The notes: generated from the sequence alone by a model not told the origin. A stretch of 64,000 nt of DNA from Aphanomyces cochlioides (GCA_019828595.1 JAHQRK010000008.1:496001-560000), one strand, 5' to 3'; positions 45,383 to 54,140 are shown, numbered from the stretch's first letter. Numbers and translations: made by a program.

Positions 45383-46651
45383 TCAAGTGTACATACTGAA
45401 ACAAGGAATTGATCGAGTGATCCGATGAGCCACAGCGCGCGCCATATCAATATCGGGACCGAGCATACTTGAGATGTCATGGATTTGTTGGATACTTTCA
45501 TAAATACCACCGTTTTCACCACTTTCATCGATCAACATCTTGGCCAGTTTGCGTCGCTTTAAAGGTCGTTCACAGAATGGAAAACGGATATCTTGGTCAG
45601 AAGGCTGTCCAAGTAGTCTTCGAATCACCTCGAATGCTTTTCCTGGTTCGTTGATGGTCATTTTGTGGATGATCTTTTTAGTGTTGGACTTGTCTGCGAC
45701 CCAGAAAAATCGCCAATTGTCGTTTAAGTCGGTCAGCAGTGCCATCACTGGGTCAACTGCAAGCAGATCCAGAGCAATCAGCTCTGACAAAGCCTGAAAG
45801 TCGGAGGATGGTTGAATCAATCTTTTCACTTCTATCAGCATCTTGACTTCAGGCAAATACTGCACATTGGAAGGGTCCTCTTGGACAACTTGACCTAGCA
45901 CGAGGAGATCCGTGCGTCCAGCCAGATCAATATTGTGACCAGGAACTGCAACGCTGAGGACATTCATTTTTTTTTCCACGCCAATCACACAAAGGTTTTT
46001 CTCAGCAAGCACATCAGCAACATGGCCTTCCACGTACAACAGATAACGCTGGCGTTGCTGCTCCTCAGTGAGTGTAACTTCTTGACCGAATTCATTTCTA
46101 ACGCTTTCCCATATGAATGGATCAATCAGAGTTGAATTGCTGGTTGTAAAGGGTCTTGTGGGTACTGGGATCACGGTAATATTTAACTTCCCTAGAAGCT
46201 CCGTGCCCATCGTCGAGCCTACTTTGGAATGGACATATTTCTCTCGCTTGATTTGCACAGATTGTTCGTGACTTCGCTTGACATCATGGCGTAATTTCTC
46301 GTTTGCTTGCAATTCATCAGGAACCACCACCAACACGTGAATTCTCCCAACGGAAGAGTCGTTTAGTTGGGGGTACAAGGATAAAGGAAGTGTCGTGGCC
46401 AATTTCTTTTTAGAACCAAAATCGTCCAAGGAGCAGTTTGGCATGTCAATCGTGATCTCGTTGTGCAGAAACTGCTCGTTCTCGTCTTGTGCAAGACCAT
46501 CCACGCTGTAAAGCTGCAACTCATCGGCGGGAAACTTATACTCCTTCTCTTTTTTGATCTTCTTCTTGAGATGATCGACTGTCTTTTCAGCATCAATCTC
46601 GATGGAGAAAGGTCTCCCTTCACCAACAACGACGCAGAACAAAGTCAGCAT
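45383..46651 (-). CDS. Crinkler (CRN)-type effector with restriction-endonuclease-like C-terminus, Polinton cargo
   Basis: A 422-residue protein from ATG 46651. The N-terminus is a Crinkler header: a ubiquitin-like start (M-L-T-L-F-C-V-V-V-G), the position of the LFLAK motif as L-Q-L-Y-S-V (residues 45-50), and the header-ending H-V-L-V-V-V-P at residues 105-111. The C-terminal region has a PD-(D/E)xK-like nuclease signature: an aspartate in R-T-D-L-L-V-L-G (residue 248) and I-E-V-K (residues 273-276), about 26 residues apart, consistent with the REase-type Crinkler domains. Crinklers are host-nucleus-directed effectors of oomycetes and some other eukaryotes; no secretion signal peptide of the classical kind is visible, which is common in this family. 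The gene lies inside the left repeat, 128 bp from it, shares a 154-bp upstream region with the ExoX-like gene, and is visibly less AT-rich than the viral genes. The frame is intact. Acquisition from a host is inferred. Confidence 0.88.
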   Translation of the reverse strand: MLTLFCVVVGEGRPFSIEIDAEKTVDHLKKKIKKEKEYKFPADELQLYSVDGLAQDENEQFLHNEITIDMPNCSLDDFGSKKKLATTLPLSLYPQLNDSSVGRIHVLVVVPDELQANEKLRHDVKRSHEQSVQIKREKYVHSKVGSTMGTELLGKLNITVIPVPTRPFTTSNSTLIDPFIWESVRNEFGQEVTLTEEQQRQRYLLYVEGHVADVLAEKNLCVIGVEKKMNVLSVAVPGHNIDLAGRTDLLVLGQVVQEDPSNVQYLPEVKMLIEVKRLIQPSSDFQALSELIALDLLAVDPVMALLTDLNDNWRFFWVADKSNTKKIIHKMTINEPGKAFEVIRRLLGQPSDQDIRFPFCERPLKRRKLAKMLIDESGENGGIYESIQQIHDISSMLGPDIDMARAVAHRITRSIPCFSMYT

Positions 46652-46805
46652 ATTCGGAAATGGACGTTGGACGTTAAACCACTTTGAAAAATAATATACC
46701 TGTATAAATAAATAATATTGAAAATTTAATCGCCACTATAAAGTTTCGTATAATTAATTTAAAAAAACTACTACGTAGTATATGGTATATAGTATATAGC
46801 AAACC
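46652..46805. promoter_or_regulatory. Divergent promoter region between Crinkler and ExoX-like genes
   Basis: 154 bp, very AT-rich, with TATATAG-type repeats (TAGTATATGGTATATAGTAT, 46778-46797) immediately upstream of the plus-strand gene, and TAATATACC near the minus-strand start. Confidence 0.5.
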
Positions 46806-47138
46806 ATGGAAATAAATTTCGGACGATATAAAAACAAAAAGACTATTCAGGAGGTTTATGATGAAAATCCATCATATTGCAAATGGTTACTAACTCAAGA
46901 AATGATACTCTGTACCAGACCAGAAATTAAACAATACTTGAAAGAAAAATTTAAAGATGCAGACCTTAGCTATACAATGACTTGGGGTAAATATAAAGGA
47001 TCAACGATAAAACATATTAATCAAATTGATTCACAATACATCGACTGGTTATTGACCAATCAATACGTTCGAGAGAAATGTTCAAAGCTGTATGATGGGC
47101 TAATTAATTTAAGAAACCCGCCAAAAGAAGAAAGTTAG
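46806..47138 (+). CDS. Small protein with two ExoX-like C-terminal repeats
   Basis: 110 residues made of two related halves: F-G-R-Y-K-N-K-K-T-I ... Y-C-K-W-L-L (residues 5-29) and W-G-K-Y-K-G-S-T-I ... Y-I-D-W-L-L (about 60-83). This pattern matches the small domain found at the C-terminus of exodeoxyribonuclease X-like proteins and as free-standing proteins in viruses. No nuclease domain accompanies it. The role is unknown; a DNA-transaction accessory is a guess. It is divergent from the Crinkler gene and convergent with the protease (3 bases between stops). Confidence 0.7.
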   Translation: MEINFGRYKNKKTIQEVYDENPSYCKWLLTQEMILCTRPEIKQYLKEKFKDADLSYTMTWGKYKGSTIKHINQIDSQYIDWLLTNQYVREKCSKLYDGLINLRNPPKEES

Positions 47139-47140
47139 CT

Positions 47141-47518
47141 TTACTCAAATGTTGTATCGTTTAAGTCATAATATCCATCAAGTAAATCAGGACGATGATT
47201 TTGTTTAGCACATAGGAATAATAAACACCAAATACCACAATACTCTCTATAAGCACTTTGATACTGCTTATGGTTGTATTTTTTTATACCTAAAATAAGA
47301 GGAGGTGGTTCACCAGCACTATCAAAATATTGATCATGGAAAGTACATACCCAATGACCAATTCCATCACCATTTTCTAACAAAATAATATAATTTCTAT
47401 TTTTTGGTAATGGTTTCTTTATTTCATCAAGTGTAAATATTCCATCCAATTCAATATCTAATAAATTAGCTAATTCAATTAATTCGTGATCAGAGGTAAT
47501 TCCTTTTATTAGATCCAT
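47141..47518 (-). CDS. Adenain-like maturation cysteine protease
   Basis: 125 residues from ATG 47518. The catalytic arrangement of the adenovirus-protease-like family is visible: histidine in I-G-H-W-V (residue 55), an acidic residue in Y-F-D-S-A-G-E-P-P-P (residue 66), a glutamine near residues 85-87 and the cysteine in Y-C-G-I-W-C (residue 94). In Polintons and relatives this enzyme is expected to process capsid proteins during assembly. It is divergent from the major capsid gene with a 71-bp spacer. The short length is normal for Polinton proteases. Confidence 0.85.
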   Translation of the reverse strand: MDLIKGITSDHELIELANLLDIELDGIFTLDEIKKPLPKNRNYIILLENGDGIGHWVCTFHDQYFDSAGEPPPLILGIKKYNHKQYQSAYREYCGIWCLLFLCAKQNHRPDLLDGYYDLNDTTFE

Positions 47519-47589
47519 TCATTAATATTTTTTTCTATTTTTTGTCTCAATAGAAGTATATATAAGTCTATAAAATAATATAAACAATC
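47519..47589. promoter_or_regulatory. Bidirectional promoter of protease and major capsid genes
   Basis: 71-bp AT-rich spacer. TATATATAA at 47557-47565 lies 25 bp before the capsid ATG; the other half is T-rich towards the protease start. Confidence 0.6.
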
Positions 47590-49389
47590 ATGGCTGACTA
47601 CCAACTGGCTGATCAATATTTACTTGATGCTTCCAAAAGAGAAGATGCTCCTGTAGAAGTCTCTCGAGGTAAGAAAATGGCATATGTTCCGGATAACAAT
47701 CAAGGTAGTTATTCTTCAGGTATTATCACAATCGACGCCGCTTCTCAACTTCAAGGTTCTAAAGGTTTTGCTTCTTTGAAAGATGCTTACATTACTTTAC
47801 CATACGTAGTGACTATGAAAAATTTAGGTTCCGATGCATTTGCTAAAGCAATTAATCGATATTGTGTTGGCATGAAGGCTGGCGTTTGGAACGTAGTTGA
47901 CTCGCTCACTGTTACTTTAAATGGAACTAATATAGTTACTGAAGCAGATTACAAATTGTTTTGGAATAATTTGCGCCATCAAACAGGATGGAGCGCTAGC
48001 GACCAGCTAAAACATGGGGCCGATGCGCTTCATTTTCCAGATAGTTGGTACTCGATGAATTATGGTGGATCCTCTGGAACACCAGCAGCTTCAGCAGGGG
48101 GAGATGGTTTTTACAATACGGTCTGCAATCCAGCAGCTACTACTGGTTTGACACTTCAGGAGGCACCTTTAGCAGAAAACAATGGATTTATCTCTCGTAT
48201 TTATTCTAATCCTCAAAGTGTAGCGACAATTGATCCAACTACAGGTAGTGTTAATGGAGGTATCAACGCCTTTAATTGGCTAACCCAACGCGCAAGCGTT
48301 AGTTCAACAATCGCACAGCAAAATGCTCGTGGTGCTTTTGCTCTTAATAATACTGGAACAGTTGCAGCAGGGGCATATGCAGGACATTGGGTTCACATGT
48401 TGAAAATCCGTTTGATCGATCTCCATCCTATCTTCAATGAATTAGAATTAACGGGTAACCCTCAGCTCAAATTACGTCTTAAAATCAACTCTGGATATGT
48501 TGATATAGATGCAGCTACCGATGCAGCTTCTCCACCAAACTACACAATGAAATTAAAATCTTCAGTACTTACAAGCGGTAGAACGTGCCCAATTATGGTA
48601 GCTTCAGGTAATGCTTATAACCCCATGACTGGTATTCTCGCAGCTTCGAAAGCAGCTACGTTTCGAGTAGCATTCGGTCCAGTTCAAAATAGTCTCTGCA
48701 CTGTTGCACAAACAGGAAGCATTGTCCCATACACAACTGCTCGCCTCAATGTTCCATTTTATGATCTAGCACGCCCAACTGAAATTGTACAAAGACCAAT
48801 CAAGACTATTCGTTTCTTAGACTGTTATGCTCAATATTTTCAAGGACGAGCTGGTCTTGGAGCAATTGATGGTCAAATGAATGTTCCAATCAATTTGACT
48901 TTATCTGGTTCTTGGAAGAATATTAAATATATTGCATTGATTCCATTTAGCGAAACATCATCAGGACATTATGTAACTGCTACTAATGTAGAGCAATTTG
49001 CAAGTCCCTTTGATTCAGCTCCTTACACTTGTCAACCAGGAAGTAGTATTCGCCACTTCCAAGTTCAAATCGGATCTGAAACAGTTTTCAATGAAACTGT
49101 AACCTATGATTACCAATCTTTCTATGATGAATTCTCTAAATTACACGCAATTAATGGTGGACTAACCCACGAAATTGCTAATGGTTTGATCGATTTCCAA
49201 ACTTGGAGCACTGTGAATCGAGTTCTTGTTGCTGACTGCTCTCGAATCACTCAAAAAGACGTTCCACAAGCCGTAACCATTTCTGGTATCAACGGTTGCT
49301 CGCAAGGCGCAAATCTACTTGCTTTAGTCGTCTACGAACGTGAATTCAACCTTAACCGTTTAACAGGAGAAGTTGAAATGTTAAGTTAA
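47590..49389 (+). CDS. Major capsid protein (double-jelly-roll type)
   Basis: 599 residues from ATG 47590, intact. Polinton major capsid proteins are of this size and form pseudo-hexameric capsomers. The sequence is rich in Asn, Thr, Ala and Gly with short beta-type blocks and shows family-typical segments: an N-terminal S-G-I-I-T-I-D strand, L-K-I-R-L-I-D-L-H-P-I-F-N-E near the middle, a D-C-Y-A-Q-Y block and a C-terminal V-V-Y-E-R-E-F-N-L. Assignment combines size, composition and position next to protease, ATPase and minor capsid gene. It is convergent with the fibre gene; the spacer holds the hairpin array. Confidence 0.85.
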   Translation: MADYQLADQYLLDASKREDAPVEVSRGKKMAYVPDNNQGSYSSGIITIDAASQLQGSKGFASLKDAYITLPYVVTMKNLGSDAFAKAINRYCVGMKAGVWNVVDSLTVTLNGTNIVTEADYKLFWNNLRHQTGWSASDQLKHGADALHFPDSWYSMNYGGSSGTPAASAGGDGFYNTVCNPAATTGLTLQEAPLAENNGFISRIYSNPQSVATIDPTTGSVNGGINAFNWLTQRASVSSTIAQQNARGAFALNNTGTVAAGAYAGHWVHMLKIRLIDLHPIFNELELTGNPQLKLRLKINSGYVDIDAATDAASPPNYTMKLKSSVLTSGRTCPIMVASGNAYNPMTGILAASKAATFRVAFGPVQNSLCTVAQTGSIVPYTTARLNVPFYDLARPTEIVQRPIKTIRFLDCYAQYFQGRAGLGAIDGQMNVPINLTLSGSWKNIKYIALIPFSETSSGHYVTATNVEQFASPFDSAPYTCQPGSSIRHFQVQIGSETVFNETVTYDYQSFYDEFSKLHAINGGLTHEIANGLIDFQTWSTVNRVLVADCSRITQKDVPQAVTISGINGCSQGANLLALVVYEREFNLNRLTGEVEMLS

Positions 49390-49573
49390 AAAGAGCGAGC
49401 TCTTTGCTGTAGGCATAAACGACATCAGAGATTGTCCGCAACCTTCGGTTGCTTTCCACAAGCAAATAGCTTGCATCTACACCAAAGTGAACAAAAAAAT
49501 CTATTTAATACTATGGCCCAGCGAGCTGGGGAGTCCTTGGACTTGTAGAGGCGCAAGTTTATCTTGCGGCTCT
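49390..49573. repeat. Array of six short perfect hairpins
   Basis: Between the convergent capsid and fibre genes lie six inverted repeats in a row: 49390-49405 (7-bp arms, loop GA), 49438-49452 (6 bp, loop TTC), 49459-49473 (5 bp), 49517-49530 (6 bp, loop GA), 49532-49543 (5 bp, loop TT) and 49552-49568 (6 bp, loop TTTAT). The last extends to 49547-49573 by four more pairs across one G-G mismatch. All arms are perfect complements. This could be a structured RNA, a two-sided termination zone or a packaging signal. None is established. Confidence 0.75.
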
Positions 49574-49604
49574 GCCTACAGATAACTTACTTAATCAGAT
49601 GCTC

Positions 49605-51822
49605 TTAGAGCTCTTCTAATTTTTTTTCAAGAGATGAAATTCTATCATCTTGCAAAAGTATATATTTATGCAACAAGCAACAGATCTTCTGATAAGCAAT
49701 CGTAAATATGACATCTTTAGGGCTCACAAAACCATCATCATCAATAGTTTCATCTATTTCTTGACGATGTGTTTGAATCAATCTATCTACACCAGCTTTT
49801 AGCATATCTTGAGCAATATATCCATAGGATTCAGAATTATCAGCTTTCAATTTATAGAAAACAGGATTAATTTTTTTGACAAAATTTGTTGCTTCTTCTT
49901 CACTGATATTTCTAATATCATCTTTAATACGTCTATCCGAACTGACGTCAATTTCTAAAGCAACGTTTATGCGTCCATTGAATTTTGCTGAGAAATTTTG
50001 CGATCCCGAATTAGTTAATGAACCAACATTACCAGACGAGTTAAGATAACCATAGCTACCTGTAATTGTTTGCGAGCTATAGCCTACTTCCAAAGGATAT
50101 TGACTGGTGTTTTGTGTCCCAATACCAGTAGCTCCAAGGGCAGTAACATAAACCCCATCCCCAAGTTGAACAGCCGTTTGCAAAAGCGTTGTTCGATTAT
50201 AACCAAAGAAATGAGCTGTTGAGTTAATATATTCGATTTCAGCTCCTCCTCCCGAATATCCTAACGGATTGCTTCCAACACATCGAAAACCCGCCTGGGC
50301 TTTGATATTCCCAAATTGATCAATTTGACCAATCAACGTTCCAAGGCCTGTTTGAGCACCTGTCCCAGATAATGAATACGAACTATAAAATCTATGTCCA
50401 TTTGATCCAGATGATATATGCTGAAGAGCGCTGTTGTTGAAGCCCCAGCCGCTTGTTGGCGTAATATTGGAAGGATTATATAAACAGATTTGAATATCAG
50501 AAGGTCCTCCACCATTTCCAAGCCCCTAGATCAAGTCTAAATCTCGGCGAACCACCAGCTAATGAAAATGCTGGTAAAGTCCAGTAATTTGGTGATCCAA
50601 AATAATATTGCAAATATGTTGGTGTGGATTGTAATGAATTAAGAGTAAAACTAAATGTCCCATCAGATTGGCTATTGAAATTTGTATAATGATTAGCATC
50701 ATATGTGAAAGCTAAAGCTGAACCAAAAGATTGAATATTGACTTGACTATTAGTTGTTGTTGGCGTATTAACGTTTAATTTACCATTTAGAAGCGTTGTT
50801 GTTCCTGAAAACGTTGCACAAATTGTTTCAGTTCCATTGCTATTTAAATTTCCTAAAATGACTCCTTGATTACCCCAGAGCACTGGTCCATCTACGGAAT
50901 ATGTAGAGCTGTTTCCCCAACCATTATTACTATTCCAAGATGAATTTCCATTTCCGCTGTACATTATTCCATGGTTACTATCGTTTCCAGCTTGTCCTCT
51001 GAAATAAATTGGATTATCGTATAATGACACTCCACCTGATGCTGAAGATATATGGTTTGATCCTGTGAATTGAGCGTTATTTGAGTGCCAACCATTCAAT
51101 AATAAATTTTTTCCAATATACGCGCCACCCGCAAACTGAACTGAGTTTGAAGTCAATATATTGGAAGAGCTTGTATTTGTAAAACTTGTTGTTCCAGCAA
51201 TAGATAAATTTGAAGATCCTAATGAATTTATATTTGGTTGTGAAGCAGTTTGTAGAGTTCCTGTTAAATTAGTAGAACTAACATTTGTCACGCTTAAAAT
51301 ACTATTATTACCTGCAATAGCGACTGAATTATTATTAGTACTAGTCAAAGTTGATATTGTCATTACATCCACAAAATTTCCAGCAAAAACACTTGATAGA
51401 GTCAAAGAACCTTGATGAAGGCCTGACGTTTGTAATTGACAAGTTGAGTAAATTCTGCCATAACTAATTATATTGTTTATTTGATTTGGGCCGTTAAAAG
51501 TCATAGCAATCCCAAATCCATTATTAGTAGGACTACCTGAAGATAATGTATGCGTAACGGCAAACGGAGTCGATATTGATCCATTAGCTGAATCTGTTAT
51601 ATTTGGCGTAATGCTGCTTGCTGAAAAACTATTTATACCTGATATGTTTTTACTTGCATCAAGAACTAAAGCTTTACTAGCTGAAGCAGCTCCAGCTGAA
51701 ATTGATGTTATTTGAGGTAAACGAATGTCAGATTTTGATAAGTATAGTTGATCAGCAGCATTCTGTGTCAATCCAGACGATGGATCATAATAATTATTTG
51801 GATTATAAACAGAATTAGACAT
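49605..51822 (-). pseudogene. Fibre-like virion protein with C-terminal S74 chaperone/peptidase (one frameshift)
   Basis: From ATG 51822 a frame of 441 residues encodes a Ser/Asn/Thr/Gly-rich beta-fibre (N-P-N-N-Y-Y-D-P-S-S near the start). Just past a run of four G on the minus strand (about 50520-50530), the homologous sequence continues in another frame through to 49605. The last part is an intramolecular chaperone of the S74 family: D-V-S-S-D-R-R-I-K-D-D-I with the Ser-Asp dyad, N-P-V-F-Y-K-L and Y-G-Y-I-A-Q-D-M, followed by a C-terminal coiled coil. In phages such domains trimerise fibres and then cut themselves off. One missing or extra G explains the break, so this is either a sequencing indel or a recent mutation. 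Total about 740 residues. Confidence 0.8.
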
Positions 51823-51858
51823 TCTTTTTGATCTAATATATAATACCTAATAAAAAAG
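51823..51858. promoter_or_regulatory. Bidirectional promoter of fibre and packaging ATPase genes
   Basis: 36-bp spacer with TATATAATA at 51837-51845, 13 bp before the ATPase ATG. The same 9-mer is in the terminal repeats and upstream of 53652-54140. Confidence 0.6.
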
Positions 51859-52533
51859 ATGGAAACAATTCCTAATTGGGGAGCTGCTCTTCCAAAAGCT
51901 TATCAATCGGATAATTCAGGGTTTAACAAACAAACAAATTTACCAATACTTTTTAGAGGAATTGTTCTAGGAGCAAGTGGAAGCGGAAAAAGCAATTTAA
52001 TTTTTGATTTTGTTAAAAAATCACCAAATGTATATTCACATTTGCATTTAATTGCTAGACAGCCTGATCAGCCTCTGTACAGATATTTAAAAGACAAATT
52101 AGATACCTTTTGCACTATTTATGACGAGGAAACTGTTCCAAGTGTTGATGATATTCAGAAAGACGGATTGCAACTTGTAATTTTTGACGATTGGAGTAAT
52201 GATCAAAAATGGTGTGAAAAACATGTCGTTCCTTTCTTTATTCGCGGAAGGCATAGAGGTTTGACAACGTTATTTTTAGCTCACGCCTTTTTCAAAGGTT
52301 GTCCGAAAATGGTTCGTTTGAACTCCGAAATTTTGTTTTTGCTAAGAACACCATCGAAAACAGATTTACGAATGATACTTAAAGATATGCCTATCGCTGG
52401 AGTAAGTGTAGATGATTTGTGGGGTTATTATCAAATGATTTTGAAACAGAAAGGTCAAATGATTTTACTAAATACTATTGATCAAACAGTACGATATAAT
52501 TGGAAAAAAATATTACATAATGGGATGGAATAA
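51859..52533 (+). CDS. Packaging ATPase (FtsK/HerA superfamily, A32-like)
   Basis: 224 residues, intact. Walker A is G-A-S-G-S-G-K-S (about residues 38-45) and Walker B L-Q-L-V-I-F-D-D (about 104-111); a downstream R-G-R-H-R-G and a sensor-like L-F-L-A-H fit the A32-type genome-packaging ATPases of Polintons and related viruses. It should drive DNA into preformed capsids. Followed closely by the minor capsid gene on the same strand. Confidence 0.9.
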   Translation: METIPNWGAALPKAYQSDNSGFNKQTNLPILFRGIVLGASGSGKSNLIFDFVKKSPNVYSHLHLIARQPDQPLYRYLKDKLDTFCTIYDEETVPSVDDIQKDGLQLVIFDDWSNDQKWCEKHVVPFFIRGRHRGLTTLFLAHAFFKGCPKMVRLNSEILFLLRTPSKTDLRMILKDMPIAGVSVDDLWGYYQMILKQKGQMILLNTIDQTVRYNWKKILHNGME

Positions 52534-52572
52534 TATATCTCAGCATTATATACGTAATTTATTAGAGCAATT

Positions 52573-53436
52573 ATGGCATCTTTGATTACTTTAAGCTCGA
52601 AACATGTCCAAAATAATGGTTATAACAATACATTTCGATTTGACATTCCGACTGGAGCTGCTAATTTTCAAAATAGAGAAGTAGCGTTAGCATCAGTTAA
52701 AATGTTTAACAGTCAATTCAATATCAATGACGTTGAATATGGAAATAATACTTTTTCTATTATTGTTCCAACAGGTTCTACCACATCTACAATCAATATA
52801 ACTTTACCAAATGGATATTACTCATATTTGGATTTAAATAATTATATTCAATCAAAATTAATTGCCGCTGGAGCATATTTGATCGATGGAAGTGGAAACA
52901 ATGTTTTCTATATCAAAATGCAAGCTAATTCTACCTATTATAGTTGCCAAGTAGATCTTTTAAGCACCCCTACAAGCTTACCTGCATCATATACTAGACC
53001 AAGTTCTGGATTATATTCTTTAAGTGGAACAGGATTGCCTTCAACCGCTTATGCTCCTCAAATAGTGTTTCCTGCTAATTTTAACTCAATTGTTGGTTTT
53101 TCAGTTGGAACTTATCCATCAGCTCAAACGATAACATCTCAAAGCATTCTTTCTAATATTACTCCTCAAATCAACCCAGTGAGTTGTTATTTAATTCGAT
53201 GTAATTTGGTAAATAATATTTATAGTCAACCTCCTGATATTTTGTTTTCGTTCAGTTCCGGCGGAACGACGATTGGTCAATCAATCGATGTGAAAGTTAA
53301 TCAATTTGCTTGGATTGATATTCCTGATCAAACTAAATCATACATTGAAATTATAATCACGGATCAGTTTGGTCGTTTTGTAAAATTCCAAGATAATCAA
53401 ATTGTTATTCAATTATTGATAAGAAAAAAAAATTGA
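52573..53436 (+). CDS. Minor capsid (penton-like) protein
   Basis: 287 residues, intact, directly after the ATPase gene. It starts M-A-S-L-I-T-L-S-S with an F-R-F-D-I-P strand and continues with alternating beta-type segments, L-P-N-G-Y-Y-S-Y near residue 80, and a C-terminal D-Q-F-G-R-F-V block. Size, beta-rich composition and the conserved position beside ATPase and major capsid fit the single-jelly-roll penton protein of Polintons. TATATAC lies about 20 bp upstream of the ATG. Confidence 0.8.
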   Translation: MASLITLSSKHVQNNGYNNTFRFDIPTGAANFQNREVALASVKMFNSQFNINDVEYGNNTFSIIVPTGSTTSTINITLPNGYYSYLDLNNYIQSKLIAAGAYLIDGSGNNVFYIKMQANSTYYSCQVDLLSTPTSLPASYTRPSSGLYSLSGTGLPSTAYAPQIVFPANFNSIVGFSVGTYPSAQTITSQSILSNITPQINPVSCYLIRCNLVNNIYSQPPDILFSFSSGGTTIGQSIDVKVNQFAWIDIPDQTKSYIEIIITDQFGRFVKFQDNQIVIQLLIRKKN

Positions 53437-53447
53437 ACTAATTAAAG

Positions 53448-53633
53448 TTAAAGGTATGAAACATTTAATAAATGTGCAAATGATTGAGAATGGCATCTTT
53501 TGTTCCATTTTTTTAGTTTGATATTGCATGTTTGACACATAATCTCATCCTTATTAATGTAGTTCGAATGCCTTTTTAATTGAGCTTCATGCATCTCTTT
53601 ACTTTTTTTGATTAATTGATAGTTAAAGAACAT
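53448..53633 (-). CDS. Small zinc-finger-like protein
   Basis: 61 residues from ATG 53633. Basic, with a C-x2-C ... C-H-x5-H cluster (C-Q-T-C, C-H-S-Q-S-F-A-H) resembling a single U1/C2H2-like finger. Role unknown. It could be a regulator or a DNA/RNA-binding virion protein. Confidence 0.55.
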   Translation of the reverse strand: MFFNYQLIKKSKEMHEAQLKRHSNYINKDEIMCQTCNIKLKKWNKRCHSQSFAHLLNVSYL

Positions 53634-53651
53634 TTTTGTTTGTTTATATAT

Positions 53652-54140
53652 TTATGCAAGGAGAAATGATGCTCCAACTTTGCTTTTTCTCTTAGAACGA
53701 ACAGCTTTCATCATATCCTTGGCAGCATCGGTACCTTTTTTAGGCTTCAAACCAACACCAACAATATTTCTTACGCCTTCACGCAATGGGGCAAGTTCTG
53801 GATTGCTATAGGCGATAGCATCACCGATTCCGCTAACAACTGGTTTTACGTATGACCAAACGGTAGAAAGTCCTTGTTTAATCGAGTCCCAGATAGATCC
53901 TCCGGCGTGATGTGCTAAATCATGTTGAATTTCTCCATGAGTAATATCCAAACGAACCCCTTTGTTAGCCTTTTTAGCAGCTTGAATTTTTCGTACGGAT
54001 TCAGGATGTAATAAAACAGGCGTTTCACCTGATACTTCATCTTTAGTCAACATTATAGTTCCTCCTTTCATAGCTTTATGAAGCCTTTTCTTAGAAATTG
54101 AACCAACTTTTACAATTTTGTAGCCACTTGGATGTTTCAT
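53652..54140 (-). CDS. Basic virion-type protein with amphipathic segment
   Basis: 162 residues from ATG 54140. The N-terminal half is lysine-rich with a K-G-G-T-I-M segment; the central part (G-G-S-I-W-D-S-I-K-Q-G-L-S-T-V-W, about residues 80-95) is amphipathic or hydrophobic; the end is again basic (R-S-K-R-K-S-K). Adenoviruses and Polinton relatives have small basic core or membrane-active cement proteins of this kind, so a core or pVI-like role is suggested. TATATAATA occurs in the gene's orientation at 54155-54163, 14 bp upstream. Confidence 0.55.
   Translation of the reverse strand: MKHPSGYKIVKVGSISKKRLHKAMKGGTIMLTKDEVSGETPVLLHPESVRKIQAAKKANKGVRLDITHGEIQHDLAHHAGGSIWDSIKQGLSTVWSYVKPVVSGIGDAIAYSNPELAPLREGVRNIVGVGLKPKKGTDAAKDMMKAVRSKRKSKVGASFLLA

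Noticed and set aside
49390..49604. tRNA or simple intrinsic terminator reading of the hairpin array
   Set aside because: No cloverleaf or CCA/T-loop pattern and no consistent T-run after the stems; the host transcribes in a eukaryotic manner, so a bacterial-type terminator is not expected.
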